52,806 bases of DNA, from positions 98,644-151,449 of the forward strand of contig DHVP01000036.1 in the NCBI GenBank assembly GCA_002412715.1. The letters are read 5' to 3'. Every line of letters begins with the position of its first letter. The first letter of the stretch is position 1. The position numbers and the translations under genes are program-made. The notes beneath the pieces were generated by a model. That model saw nothing but the letters and a program-made list of their open reading frames with translations, searched no databases and was not told the origin of the DNA. Positions 7,293-14,975 of the stretch are shown in pieces. The DNA comes from Deltaproteobacteria bacterium UBA5205 (GTDB lineage: Bacteria > Desulfobacterota > Syntrophorhabdia > Syntrophorhabdales > Syntrophorhabdaceae).

Positions 7293-8834
7293 TCAGCGTT
7301 TGAAATGGGTGGGATCGATTTCATACTTGGCAACCCGAAGCCCCATCATCCTTTCGGTAATGCCCAGCGTTCTGGCTGCTCTTGCCATGTTTCCGCGGGA
7401 GCGCCTCAATTCTTCAGTAATGATATCCTTCTCCAGTTTTGCCATCACATTCTTGAAGGGAGGTTCCTGTTCCTGTGTTCCGATATCGTGGACGATATGG
7501 AGGTTCGCGGGGAGATGATGGGTTTCGATTATGCCGTCATTGCAGAGGATAATCGCGCGCTCTATGCAATTCTCCAGTTCACGTACGTTCCCCGGCCAGT
7601 GGTAACCGACGAGCATGTCCATTGCCGGGGTCGACACTTCGATTATTCTCTTGTCTTGCTCTGCGCTGAATTTTTCCACGAAATGATTGGTGAGAAGCAT
7701 GATGTCCCCCTTGCGTTCCCGCAGGGGAGGCACGACGATGGGAAAGATGTTCAACCGATAGTAGAGATCTTCCCTGAATTTTCCTTCTCCCATCAGGCTT
7801 TCGAGACTGCGGTTTGTCGCCGCGATCACCCTTACGTCAACACGCAGGGTCGTATTGTCGCCGATACGCTCGAATTCCTTTTCCTGGAGTACCCGGAGTA
7901 GTTTCGTTTGCACGGCCGGAGAAAGGTCGCCGATCTCGTCAAGAAAGATCGTTCCCTGGTCGGCTACCTCGAAACGCCCCTTGCGCGCCGTGGCGGCGCC
8001 TGTGAAAGCCCCTTTTTCGTGGCCGAACAACTCGCTTTCCACAAGGGATTCAGGCAGGGCGGCACAATTGATCTTTACAAAAGGTTTGTCGGCCCGTGGC
8101 GAACCATAATGGATGGCATGGGCGATCCGTTCCTTGCCGACGCCGCTTTCTCCCAGAATGACGACCGTCGTGTTTGTTTTGCAGACCTTGTCGATGAGGG
8201 TATAGACGTTGTGCATCGCCCTGGAGTTCCCTATGATGGTCTTCGACCGGTACCTGTCCTGAAGCTGGTCCTGAAGGCGCCTGTTCTCTTCCCTGATCTT
8301 GTCGAGCTGCTCCTGGGCCTGCTGGCGAAGGCGGACAGCCTGAGAAATGGACGATGCGATGATGGTGAGCAGACGGAGATTTTCCTCGAGAATACTGTCT
8401 TCCTGCGAGGGACAATCGGCGGAAAGGGCCCCTATGGTCTCGATACCCGCCTTTACGGGTACGCATAGAAAGGCGATGTTGCTCTTATCGAGGTTTTTCC
8501 GTGCTCCCGTTCTATCGAGAAAAAGGGGTTCATCGGAGATGTGGGCAATAACAACGGGTTGCCCCGTAGAGATGACCTTCCCGGTGACACCCTCTCCCAC
8601 GCGATACTTGCCTTTTGCCTTTTCTTCGGGCCTGAGGCCGTACGCTTCCTCGACAACGATCTCCCCGGTGGTTCTGTTCAAAATGGTCAGGGTCCCGCGG
8701 GGTATCTTCATGTGCTGTGCCGTCATCTGCAGGATAGGTTTCAGAACCGTCTTGAGATCGAGGCTTTCGTTGAGTTTTGTACTGATCTCAAAAAGAAGAG
8801 AAAGTTTCCTGACCTCGTGCGATGTATTCAGCAT
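7293..8834 (-). CDS. nifA: NifA-type sigma-54-dependent activator
   Basis: The 513-aa product is a bacterial enhancer-binding protein. Residues 10-170 form a GAF sensor, followed by a coiled linker (170-195), an AAA+ domain with Walker A GESGVGKE (228-235), sigma-54 contact loop GAFTGA (275-280) and Walker B FLDE (297-300), and a C-terminal Fis-type helix-turn-helix. The last part (MARAARTLGITERMMGLRVAKYEID) is typical of NifA, the activator of nitrogen-fixation genes. The linker between AAA+ and HTH lacks the Cys pair of oxygen-sensitive rhizobial NifA. I chose the ATG at 8834 (AGGACGA just upstream) over a TTG nine codons earlier that lies beside the leader terminator. No nif structural genes are in the window; amtB-glnK, 4 kb away, shares the leader design. 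Confidence 0.88.
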   Translation of the reverse strand: MLNTSHEVRKLSLLFEISTKLNESLDLKTVLKPILQMTAQHMKIPRGTLTILNRTTGEIVVEEAYGLRPEEKAKGKYRVGEGVTGKVISTGQPVVIAHISDEPLFLDRTGARKNLDKSNIAFLCVPVKAGIETIGALSADCPSQEDSILEENLRLLTIIASSISQAVRLRQQAQEQLDKIREENRRLQDQLQDRYRSKTIIGNSRAMHNVYTLIDKVCKTNTTVVILGESGVGKERIAHAIHYGSPRADKPFVKINCAALPESLVESELFGHEKGAFTGAATARKGRFEVADQGTIFLDEIGDLSPAVQTKLLRVLQEKEFERIGDNTTLRVDVRVIAATNRSLESLMGEGKFREDLYYRLNIFPIVVPPLRERKGDIMLLTNHFVEKFSAEQDKRIIEVSTPAMDMLVGYHWPGNVRELENCIERAIILCNDGIIETHHLPANLHIVHDIGTQEQEPPFKNVMAKLEKDIITEELRRSRGNMARAARTLGITERMMGLRVAKYEIDPTHFKR

Positions 8835-8859
8835 GTCTCGTCCTGGCCGAAAATGATCC

Positions 8860-8896
8860 AAAAAAAAGTCTCAAGGATGCAACTCACCCTTGAGAC
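8860..8896 (-). terminator. intrinsic terminator inside the nifA leader
   Basis: Read on the minus strand, GTCTCAAGG pairs perfectly with CCTTGAGAC (9 bp, 11-nt loop) and is followed by eight T. It sits only 26 nt before the nifA ATG, and no credible gene lies just upstream for it to terminate. It is therefore an attenuator of nifA rather than the end of another transcript. Confidence 0.8.
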
Positions 8897-8924
8897 GTCC
8901 CTGTCTCACCCGCACTTCGATGTG
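8888..8924 (-). promoter_or_regulatory. ANTAR-type antiterminator hairpins before nifA
   Basis: On the minus strand a hairpin GAGAC-AGGGAC-GTCTC (8907-8892) has a six-base loop with A at position 1 and G at position 4. Its 3' arm is the first five bases of the terminator's 5' arm, so the two structures exclude each other. Five bases upstream, CAC-ATCGAA-GTG (8924-8913) forms a second, weaker (3-bp) hairpin that again has an A1/G4 hexaloop. Two such loops before an overlapping terminator are the published RNA target of ANTAR-domain antiterminators such as EutV and NasR; in Geobacter, GnfR controls nitrogen-fixation genes this way. No ANTAR protein is encoded in the window. Confidence 0.6.
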
Positions 8925-9129
8925 ATGACGTGCCGATGAACCTTACGGAAGGTACAAGTGGATCCACAGCGCAATTGGTAACAGGACGGGAACGCTGTTC
9001 CAGCTTGTAAATTGTCTGAAATTGCTGCACAATAAGGAATTGGTGGCTAATCGAAAAAAACTGCTCGTCACGGCGATGAGTCCGGAGGAGGACCATGCCG
9101 TCAGGAAAACTCTGCACAGGGGGTTTTAG

Positions 9130-9798
9130 GTGCGCGCGGCGGATCTGGAAAGGATCATCGAAAACAAGTATTCCCTTCTTCTTTTCTTTCTCATTTCTTT
9201 AGCATTGATTTCCATTGTAAGCACAAGCAACGCCCTGATACATTTCATCATCGACGGGGTTTTCTCCATGATAGTCTTCGTCATCATGCTGAAGATCCTG
9301 AAGGCCCACCGCTTCTTATTCGTTCTCTATGTAACACTTGGCTTCCTGGCACTCCTCTTCCATTTTCTTTCCGTCTTCGTCTTTCACAGCAAAACCATCG
9401 GAATCGTTGCCATGCTCGTGTACATCTTCATCATCGGGATCCTTATCGCGTTTATGATAAGGCGGATATTCTCCGAAAAGCTGGTGACGGGCGATACCAT
9501 AAAGGGCGGGATCTCCGTTTACATTTTGATGGGCACCTGGTGGCAGCTGATCTACTACCTGCTGTGGCTTCTCAATCCACAGTCGTTTATTTTTACTTCG
9601 GCCGGCTTCAGGCAGACTGATTTTCTCTATTACAGCATGACCACAATGACCAGCCTGGGGTTGGGGGACATCCTGCCGCAGTCTTATCCGGCCAAGGTAT
9701 TTTCCATGTTTCAGGCTGTTGTTGGACAACTATACGTTGCCGTTTTTGTCGCGCGTCTCATAGGCTTGCACGTCGCCGTGCATTCATCGAAGAAATGA
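9130..9798 (+). CDS. potassium-channel-like membrane protein (ion channel domain)
   Basis: The 222-aa integral membrane protein has about six hydrophobic segments. The C-terminal third is a pore module: a helix (GGISVYILMGTWWQLIYYLLWLL), a pore loop with filter MTTMTSLGLGD, and a last helix (VFSMFQAVVGQLYVAVFVARLIG). The filter has Leu where K+ channels usually have Tyr or Phe (TxGYGD), and Gly-Leu-Gly-Asp is preceded by Ser-Leu, so selectivity may differ. No cytoplasmic RCK/TrkA domain follows. The GTG start at 9130 has AGGGGG seven bases upstream. It is divergent from nifA across about 300 bp. The four extra N-terminal helices resemble a reduced voltage-sensor domain, but I see no regular Arg ladder. 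Confidence 0.75.
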   Translation: MRAADLERIIENKYSLLLFFLISLALISIVSTSNALIHFIIDGVFSMIVFVIMLKILKAHRFLFVLYVTLGFLALLFHFLSVFVFHSKTIGIVAMLVYIFIIGILIAFMIRRIFSEKLVTGDTIKGGISVYILMGTWWQLIYYLLWLLNPQSFIFTSAGFRQTDFLYYSMTTMTSLGLGDILPQSYPAKVFSMFQAVVGQLYVAVFVARLIGLHVAVHSSKK

Positions 9799-10010
9799 GG
9801 CAGTTGGATGGTGTGGGCTTGTTGCCGGGGCCAAAACACCGGAAAAACCTGAATTCCCGCCTCCTGACTTTCTTGGGGCAATTTGCCACGGTCTTGATCA
9901 TGATTGACCCCACGATTTCCTGACTAAACCCATAAACTCCCGTAATTCCGCAGACTGACGAAGCTGGTACCGATCTTGCATATCCAAGATGACAGGCGAT
10001 TGGGCCAGCC

Positions 10011-10187
10011 ATGAGAGCGATTACCCGAAAGAAAGTTTTCTGGTCAATACGTGTTATCGTCGTTATCCTGGGAGTAACGTTTGTTACCAGCGTAACGGGA
10101 AAGCTCGCGGAGTGGCTCGGGATGGCGCAATTGGGCTATCCAGCGATACGGGGATTGAGGTGCCGGCCAACGTTTACCAGATCGTAA
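10011..10187 (+). CDS. possible small single-span membrane protein
   Basis: This 58-codon frame encodes a basic N-terminus (RAITRKK) followed by one hydrophobic helix (WSIRVIVVILGVTFVTSVTG) and a short tail. There is no clear ribosome-binding site and no family I recognise. It lies between the channel gene and the lipoprotein gene, in the same direction. It could be real or chance. Confidence 0.3.
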   Translation: MRAITRKKVFWSIRVIVVILGVTFVTSVTGKLAEWLGMAQLGYPAIRGLRCRPTFTRS

Positions 10188-10354
10188 GGATGCCCTTGAA
10201 ACCGGCCGCCGCACAGGTGCGAACATGTTGCAACTGGATTGCGAGAAGGTGTGGCAGGGGGTTACAGTTGGGGCAACTTTCCACCTTTCGGGGCGGTTTG
10301 GCGCTCCCGGCTTTCCCCGGGGAGAACCGAAATAACGAAAAGGAGGTAACGGGA

Positions 10355-10786
10355 ATGAAGTACTTTTCATTGATAATGGTTGTTATAGGTGTTTTGATCC
10401 TGGCCGGCTGCAAAGGACAAGAAGAACCGGCAAAGACCGAAAAGCCTGCCACCGTGGAAGAGGTGAAGAAGGAGGCCGGGGAGGCAACGGCATACACCAG
10501 TCAGCAGATGGACGAATACCGCCAACAGGCAGAGGCCAAACTGAAGGATTACGACAAGAAGATCGATGAATTGCAGGCAAGGGCCGAAACAGTAAAGAAA
10601 GAGGCAAAGGCGGAGTTCGATCAACAGATGAGTGAGCTTAAGAAGAAAAGGGAGGCCGCATCGAAGAAGCTGGAAGAACTGCAAACAGCCTCCGGGAAAG
10701 CCTGGGAAGATGCGAAATCGGGATTGGATTCCGTCATGGATGACATGGAAAAAGCTTATCAGGAAGCCGCCTCTCGTTTTAAGTGA
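10355..10786 (+). CDS. coiled-coil lipoprotein
   Basis: The 143-aa product has a lipoprotein signal peptide (KYFSLIMVVIGVLILAGC) with Cys19 as the expected lipid-modified residue. After a short Glu/Pro/Lys linker, residues 40-140 are almost entirely amphipathic helix rich in Lys, Glu and Ala (QQMDEYRQQAEAKLKDYDKK and similar heptads), resembling apolipoprotein-like or Lpp-like coiled coils. An AAAGGAGGT site lies about 7 nt before the ATG, far better than any upstream start. The likely role is envelope spacing or stress protection, which is inference. It is upstream of pfkB on the same strand, with a 147-bp gap. Confidence 0.8.
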   Translation: MKYFSLIMVVIGVLILAGCKGQEEPAKTEKPATVEEVKKEAGEATAYTSQQMDEYRQQAEAKLKDYDKKIDELQARAETVKKEAKAEFDQQMSELKKKREAASKKLEELQTASGKAWEDAKSGLDSVMDDMEKAYQEAASRFK

Positions 10787-10933
10787 GAAGTTCGCCGGTT
10801 TGCCGCGCCATGCACGGGCATCCATGTCCGGAATGCGGCCGGAAGGACTTCTCGATATATACGCCGGATCTGAGGCCCCGACAGGAAGGAAAAGGGAGTA
10901 CACCCGAATGCCGATGACGGGAGGCTTGCCCAT

Positions 10934-11899
10934 ATGGAACATATAGTGACGCTGACGATGAATCCTTCAATAGATATAAGCTCAAGCGTCGAACATGTTG
11001 TTGCAGACCGCAAGCTGCGCTGCAAACCTTCAACATACGAACCCGGCGGCGGCGGTGTCAACGTATCCCGGGTAATCGGGATACTGGGCGGAAAGTCATC
11101 GGCCCTTTACCCTGCCGGCGGCCCATTCGGCGAAATGCTTCAGGCGCTTATCGACGAGGCAGGAATCTCTCATCACCGGGTTCCCATCGAAGGGTCGACA
11201 CGGGAGAATCTTACTATTCTGGAGGAATCGAGCGGAAGGCAGTTTCGTTTTGGCATGCTGGGACCGACGTTGAAGGAGAAGGAATGGCGGCAATGTCTCG
11301 AAATGCTGGAGGCGTTGGACCCGAAACCTGGCTATCTGGTGGCGAGCGGGAGTCTCCCCCCGGGGGTTCCGGAAGACTTTTACGCTCAGCTGGCAGAGGC
11401 CGCGCCACGGTTGGGGGCCAGGCTGATCGTCGATACATCGGGCGAACCGCTTCGATTGGCGTCGCGGGCTGGAGTGTATCTGCTAAAACCGAACATGAAT
11501 GAGATGAGGAGCCTCATCGGAGGCGAAATCCGGGATGAGTTGGAACTGGAGGATGGGGCTGGGAAGCTGATCGGGAAAGGTTACAGTGAGGTGATTGTCG
11601 TCTCGCTGGGTGCGGCCGGCGCCATGATGGTGTCCAAGGACGGGTGTGAGCACGTGCGGGCTCCGACTGTACCGATCAGGAGCGTTGTCGGGGCAGGGGA
11701 CAGCATGGTGGCGGGTATGGTGCTTAGCCTTGCAAGGGGAGAGACCCTCCGGGAAGCGCTTTCTTTCGGCGTGGCCGCCGGGGCCTCGGCGGTGATGTCC
11801 CCGGGGACCGGACTGTGTTGCCGGGATGACACGGAACGATTGTACCGGCAGATAATTCTGAGAGAACATCGTTCATCGGGGGAGGAAACGAAAACATGA
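10934..11899 (+). CDS. pfkB: 6-phosphofructokinase, PfkB (ribokinase) family
   Basis: The 321-aa cytoplasmic sugar kinase aligns over its full length with E. coli PfkB (Pfk-2). Shared features are the N-terminal TLTMNPSID strand, the substrate-binding EPGGGGVNVSR loop (about residues 36-46), the PAGGPFGE loop, SGSLPPGVP, VVSLGAAGA, and the C-terminal PfkB signature VGAGDSMVAGM with the catalytic Asp in GAGD. It would phosphorylate fructose 6-phosphate or a related sugar phosphate with ATP; LacC or FruK activity cannot be fully excluded. Its stop codon overlaps the start of a 50-aa gene (ATGA), indicating a two-gene operon that ends at a hairpin at 12107-12136. Confidence 0.88.
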   Translation: MEHIVTLTMNPSIDISSSVEHVVADRKLRCKPSTYEPGGGGVNVSRVIGILGGKSSALYPAGGPFGEMLQALIDEAGISHHRVPIEGSTRENLTILEESSGRQFRFGMLGPTLKEKEWRQCLEMLEALDPKPGYLVASGSLPPGVPEDFYAQLAEAAPRLGARLIVDTSGEPLRLASRAGVYLLKPNMNEMRSLIGGEIRDELELEDGAGKLIGKGYSEVIVVSLGAAGAMMVSKDGCEHVRAPTVPIRSVVGAGDSMVAGMVLSLARGETLREALSFGVAAGASAVMSPGTGLCCRDDTERLYRQIILREHRSSGEETKT

Positions 11900-12048
11900 G
11901 CAATCACGGGATCGAAGAGGCCGCCAGGAGAATTGTTGAGCAGCCCGGGAACGGAAAATTGCTCGAGCGCATGGGTAAGGCGGCAAGGGAAAGCATGGAA
12001 GCGTTCTGTGCTGAGCTGGATTTTGTCCATAGCGGTACATTGGATTGA
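11896..12048 (+). CDS. 50-aa protein translationally coupled to pfkB
   Basis: This 50-codon frame begins with an ATG that overlaps the pfkB stop (ATGA) and has GGAGG about 10 nt upstream. The predicted protein is soluble and largely helical (SNHGIEEAARRIVEQPGNGK, then LLERMGKAARESMEAFCAEL). The overlap, ribosome site and position before the operon's hairpin make it a likely real gene. I do not recognise a family. Coupling suggests a role tied to sugar-kinase expression or activity, which is inference. Confidence 0.6.
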   Translation: MSNHGIEEAARRIVEQPGNGKLLERMGKAARESMEAFCAELDFVHSGTLD

Positions 12049-12106
12049 CCTGTGGACGCGGTTCATGACTGAGGCAAGCAAGACTGTGGTCGTTCAGAGG
12101 TGAGAG

Positions 12107-12136
12107 GGTCAGGGAACCTCGCGAGTATCCCTGACC
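12107..12136 (+). terminator. hairpin terminator after pfkB operon
   Basis: GGTCAGGGA (12107-12115) pairs perfectly with TCCCTGACC (12128-12136) across a 12-nt loop and is followed by TTT. It lies between the convergent pfkB operon and the dodecin gene and could serve both. Confidence 0.65.
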
Positions 12137-12170
12137 TTTGAGGAAGAACCCGGGAGCAAGCTCTGGTGTC

Positions 12171-12410
12171 TCAGCGTTGAACCTCTTCATACCAGGCTAT
12201 TTCCGGATGATACTTGAAGGAAATATTGAGTCTTACCCGATAGCTTACAACCTTTCCATTTTCCACCGTTACATCCTGCGTTACCACCTCCCCGATACGA
12301 AGGTCCTTGACGCTCTTTGCAGCGGTCTCTACGGCCGTCTTGGCTGCGTCTTCCCACGATACCGTGCTGGTGCCTACAATTTCATTGACGACGTACACTC
12401 TGTCCGGCAT
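12171..12410 (-). CDS. dodecin (flavin-binding)
   Basis: The 79-aa product matches the whole dodecin family: VYVVNEIVGTSTVSWEDAAK, then the helix VETAAKSVKDLRIGEVV, then strands VENGKVVSYRVRLNISFKYH. Dodecins form hollow dodecamers that bind flavin dimers (or CoA), storing or quenching flavins in the cytoplasm. The Trp in SWEDA is the residue that stacks on the flavin in archaeal and bacterial members. The ATG at 12410 has an AAAGGAGGT site. It is a single gene converging with the pfkB operon. Confidence 0.93.
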   Translation of the reverse strand: MPDRVYVVNEIVGTSTVSWEDAAKTAVETAAKSVKDLRIGEVVTQDVTVENGKVVSYRVRLNISFKYHPEIAWYEEVQR

Positions 12411-12783
12411 AATGACCTCCTTTCAATTTCCATTACCTCAAGATGTTATATGGTGTTAATAGCACAAATATCAGTGCTGTCAACAGAACGCACCGGTCGA
12501 ACATCTCTGTAAACCCTTGAAACAACTAATGCCCGGGATAGGATAATCGAACCCGACGGTCAATAGGGATGTTGGTGAATATCCGGGCGGTAGCCCGGGT
12601 TGTCGTACAATTATGTAGGCCGGCGACCGCGGGACCCACTTTTATGTAGGATATATTCTCTATTCTGACGTTTCCAATCGGACCGGAGAGGGGACAGGCG
12701 GAATAGATTCTGAAGTGTAACACTTCGTAACAATTAATTAAGTTTAGTTCAACATAACATCGGGGAAAGCCATCATTGAGTTC
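12411..12783. other. 373-bp spacer, no gene seen
   Basis: The stretch between the dodecin start and the amtB promoter is AT-richer than the genes around it. I see no supported gene. A short TTCGA-containing patch near 12530-12560 resembles the 3' end of a tRNA on the minus strand, but its T-stem does not pair. TGTAACACTTCGTAACA near 12716 is a loose inverted repeat with no known binder. Confidence 0.4.
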
Positions 12784-12799
12784 TGGCACACCCATTGCT
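12784..12799 (+). promoter_or_regulatory. sigma-54 promoter of amtB-glnK
   Basis: TGGCAC-ACCCA-TTGCT matches the sigma-54 consensus (TGGCAC-N5-TTGCW) with the invariant GG and GC and correct spacing. Transcription would start near 12810, giving a 200-nt leader to amtB. Sigma-54 control by an NtrC-like or NifA-like activator is the usual arrangement for ammonium-transport genes. Confidence 0.88.
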
Positions 12800-12808
12800 T
12801 TTAGCAAG

Positions 12809-12876
12809 ACCAGGGTTAAGGTACAAGACAAAGGCGTCTTCGGCCAGCGCGGGTTTGGAGGCGCCCTTGTCTTTTT
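12809..12876 (+). promoter_or_regulatory. amtB leader attenuator with ANTAR-like hexaloop hairpin
   Basis: GACAAAGGCG (12827-12836) pairs with CGCCCTTGTC (12862-12871), one mismatch in ten, followed by TTTTT: an intrinsic terminator about 140 nt before amtB. A competing hairpin AAGAC-AAAGGC-GTCTT (12825-12840) has a hexaloop with A1 and G4 and uses the same bases as the terminator's 5' arm. Just upstream, ACC...GGT (12809-12822) could form a weak first hairpin whose loop (AGGGTTAA) also starts with A and has G at position 4, but is 8 nt. The layout parallels the nifA leader. Confidence 0.5.
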
Positions 12877-13010
12877 CCGAGGAGGGAGGTGCCAAAGTTC
12901 ACGGGCAAAAAGAGGAGCAGTACCGGCATATAAAGGTGTATGAATAAAATCTTCGCGTGAGGCAGGAGATTGTGAGTAACGGAAGGACAAATAATTAAGG
13001 AGGCTTGATA

Positions 13011-14384
13011 ATGAAAAGAGCTTTTATGTTCCTACTGTTGAGTTTTATGATCCTTGGCATGGCAGGTGCCGTCTTTGCAGAGACAGCGCCGGATCCTACC
13101 GGAGCAAAGACATTGGCGGAAAATGCGCAGGCACCGGTCGACTATGTCTGGGTTTTAGTGTGTGGCTTCCTGGTCATGTTTATGCAGGCAGGATTTGCGA
13201 TGGTTGAAACGGGCTTTTGCCGGGCAAAGAATGCAACCAACCTGATGGCAAAGAATGGAATAGACTTCATCGTCGGCTCTCTCGGCTTCTTCGTCATCGG
13301 CTACACGCTGTTGAAGGGGACCGATGTCGGGGGGTTTATCGGTGTCGGTCCTCTATTCCTGGCCGGCAATCAATATGATGTTGGCAAGTACCTTGATTTC
13401 TTCTGGCAACTGGTATTTTGCGCAACCGCCGCAACCATAGTTTCAGGGGCAGTGGCGGAACGCCTGAAGTTCTCCTCGTATTTGATCTATAGCGTGATCA
13501 TCAGCATGCTTGTTTATCCGATATATGGCCACTGGGTATGGGGCGGCGGATGGCTCTCGAAGTTGCCGTTCGGCCTGGGACATCTTGATTTTGCCGGATC
13601 AGGTGTTGTGCACACAATAGGTGGGATGTTCGGACTTGCAGGAGCAATAGTACTTGGGCCGAGATTCGGAAAATTTACAAAGGAAGGAAAGCCAAATGCT
13701 ATCCCCGGCCACAGCATAACACTGGCAGCCCTTGGAGTGTTCATACTCTGGTTTGGGTGGTTCGGGTTTAACCCCGGTTCTACTTTCAATGCGCATCATC
13801 TTAGAATATCGGTTATAGCGGTCAACACCCTGCTCGCTGCATCCGCAGGCGGGTTTGCTGCGCTAATCGTCGTTCTGCTGAAGACCAAAATATACGATGT
13901 CGGCATGATGTTTAACGGTGTTCTTGCGGGTCTTGTCGCCGTAACCGCGCCATGTGCGTGGGTAGAGGCGTGGGCTGCTGTAGTGATCGGATTGATAGCC
14001 GGGGTGCTCGTAATTGTCAGCATATATACGCTTGAAGGAATGAAGGTTGACGATCCGGTAGGGGCGGTGTCTGTCCACGGTGTCAATGGCATGTGGGGGC
14101 TTATAAGCGTCGGCATATTTGCGGATGGCACGTACGGTAACTATCTGGCTGAGGCACCTTTTGTAAAGGGTCTTCTTTACGGAGGTGGCGCAGGCCAGTT
14201 GATCGCCCAGGTGATAGGTGCTGTCGTTGCGGGATTATGGGCTTTCGTATGCGGATACATTCTGTTCAAGATAATGGATGCTATTATAGGTGTAAGGGTT
14301 TCACCTCAAGAAGAGATTGGGGGCCTCGATGTAATTGAACATGGCGGCTCGGCCTATCCTGATTTTTATACTCAGAACAAATAG
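13011..14384 (+). CDS. amtB: ammonium transporter
   Basis: The 457-aa Amt-family channel conducts ammonia/ammonium across the inner membrane. It has a cleavable signal peptide (MFLLLSFMILGMAGAVFA) and then eleven predicted membrane helices. The conserved pore histidines are in GSGVVHTIGG and VSVHGVNGMWG. Also visible are the FMQAGFAMVETGFCRAKN helix and the FNPGSTFNAH signature. The ATG at 13011 has AAGGAGG at a good distance; a TTG two codons earlier is less likely. It forms an operon with glnK (14 bp apart) under the sigma-54 promoter and leader upstream and ends at the terminator at 14808-14837. Confidence 0.96.
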   Translation: MKRAFMFLLLSFMILGMAGAVFAETAPDPTGAKTLAENAQAPVDYVWVLVCGFLVMFMQAGFAMVETGFCRAKNATNLMAKNGIDFIVGSLGFFVIGYTLLKGTDVGGFIGVGPLFLAGNQYDVGKYLDFFWQLVFCATAATIVSGAVAERLKFSSYLIYSVIISMLVYPIYGHWVWGGGWLSKLPFGLGHLDFAGSGVVHTIGGMFGLAGAIVLGPRFGKFTKEGKPNAIPGHSITLAALGVFILWFGWFGFNPGSTFNAHHLRISVIAVNTLLAASAGGFAALIVVLLKTKIYDVGMMFNGVLAGLVAVTAPCAWVEAWAAVVIGLIAGVLVIVSIYTLEGMKVDDPVGAVSVHGVNGMWGLISVGIFADGTYGNYLAEAPFVKGLLYGGGAGQLIAQVIGAVVAGLWAFVCGYILFKIMDAIIGVRVSPQEEIGGLDVIEHGGSAYPDFYTQNK

Positions 14385-14398
14385 ATAGGGGTGATGAC

Positions 14399-14737
14399 AT
14401 GCAAAAAATAACGGCGGTAATAAGAATTGAAAAGTTCGACGATGTGAGGGCTGCGCTTGAGAAGAGAGGGTATCCCGGCATTTCTGTTACGAGAATTGAA
14501 GGTCACGGAAAGCAAAAAGGACTGAGGCAGCAATTCAGGGGGCGTGAATACACGATAGACATGCTTCCAAAGTTTGAATTGAAGATTGTTGTAAAAGATT
14601 CTGAAGTGAAAGCGATCGTGAATACGATCATGGAGGCGGCTCGTACCGGCGGAGCAGGAGACGGCAAGATATTCGTCTCTCCGGTCCTTGAGGCCTATCG
14701 AATCAGAACGGGTGAGACAGGGGAAGAAGCTCTCTAG
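14399..14737 (+). CDS. glnK: nitrogen regulatory protein P-II (GlnK)
   Basis: The 112-aa P-II signal protein is a trimer that senses 2-oxoglutarate and ATP/ADP and blocks AmtB when nitrogen is plentiful. Tyr51 in the T-loop (RGREYTIDMLPK), the uridylylation site, is present. The B-loop (ARTGGAGDGKIFV) and C-loop (YRIRTGE) signatures are intact. Length is standard. Its place directly after amtB identifies it as GlnK rather than GlnB. Regulation is shared with amtB. Confidence 0.95.
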   Translation: MQKITAVIRIEKFDDVRAALEKRGYPGISVTRIEGHGKQKGLRQQFRGREYTIDMLPKFELKIVVKDSEVKAIVNTIMEAARTGGAGDGKIFVSPVLEAYRIRTGETGEEAL

Positions 14738-14807
14738 CGGGGCCGGGGCCTGATCCGCGCCAAAGACATCCGGGATCAATGACAGTCATCCCGATGCAAG
14801 GGGTTCA

Positions 14808-14840
14808 ACGCGGGGCTGCCTTAGGGTTGCCCTGCGTTTT
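14808..14840 (+). terminator. intrinsic terminator of amtB-glnK
   Basis: ACGCGGGGC (14808-14816) pairs with GCCCTGCGT (14829-14837), with one G-T pair, across a 12-nt loop and runs into TTT. Confidence 0.8.
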
Positions 14841-14975
14841 CTACCGGGAAAACCGGGAAGCTTTTATCGAAGAAGGTTTTGCAGTCCACCCCCGCCGTCA
14901 CCATCTTCTCTCTGTGCGATATCGAGCTTTATCCTCAACAAAAAATGACGATAATACTACTTTGAGGAGAGATGA

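Noticed and set aside
8884..9117. 77-codon frame on the minus strand upstream of nifA
   Set aside because: It runs through the nifA leader hairpins, has no ribosome site and a composition unlike a protein; the region is better explained as the regulatory leader.
12528..12562. tRNA-like 3' end on the minus strand (TTCGATT box followed by CCCGGGCA)
   Set aside because: The T-stem does not pair and there is no anticodon arm; similarity to the real tRNA-Leu fragment at 32940 is partial and may be chance or a very old relic.
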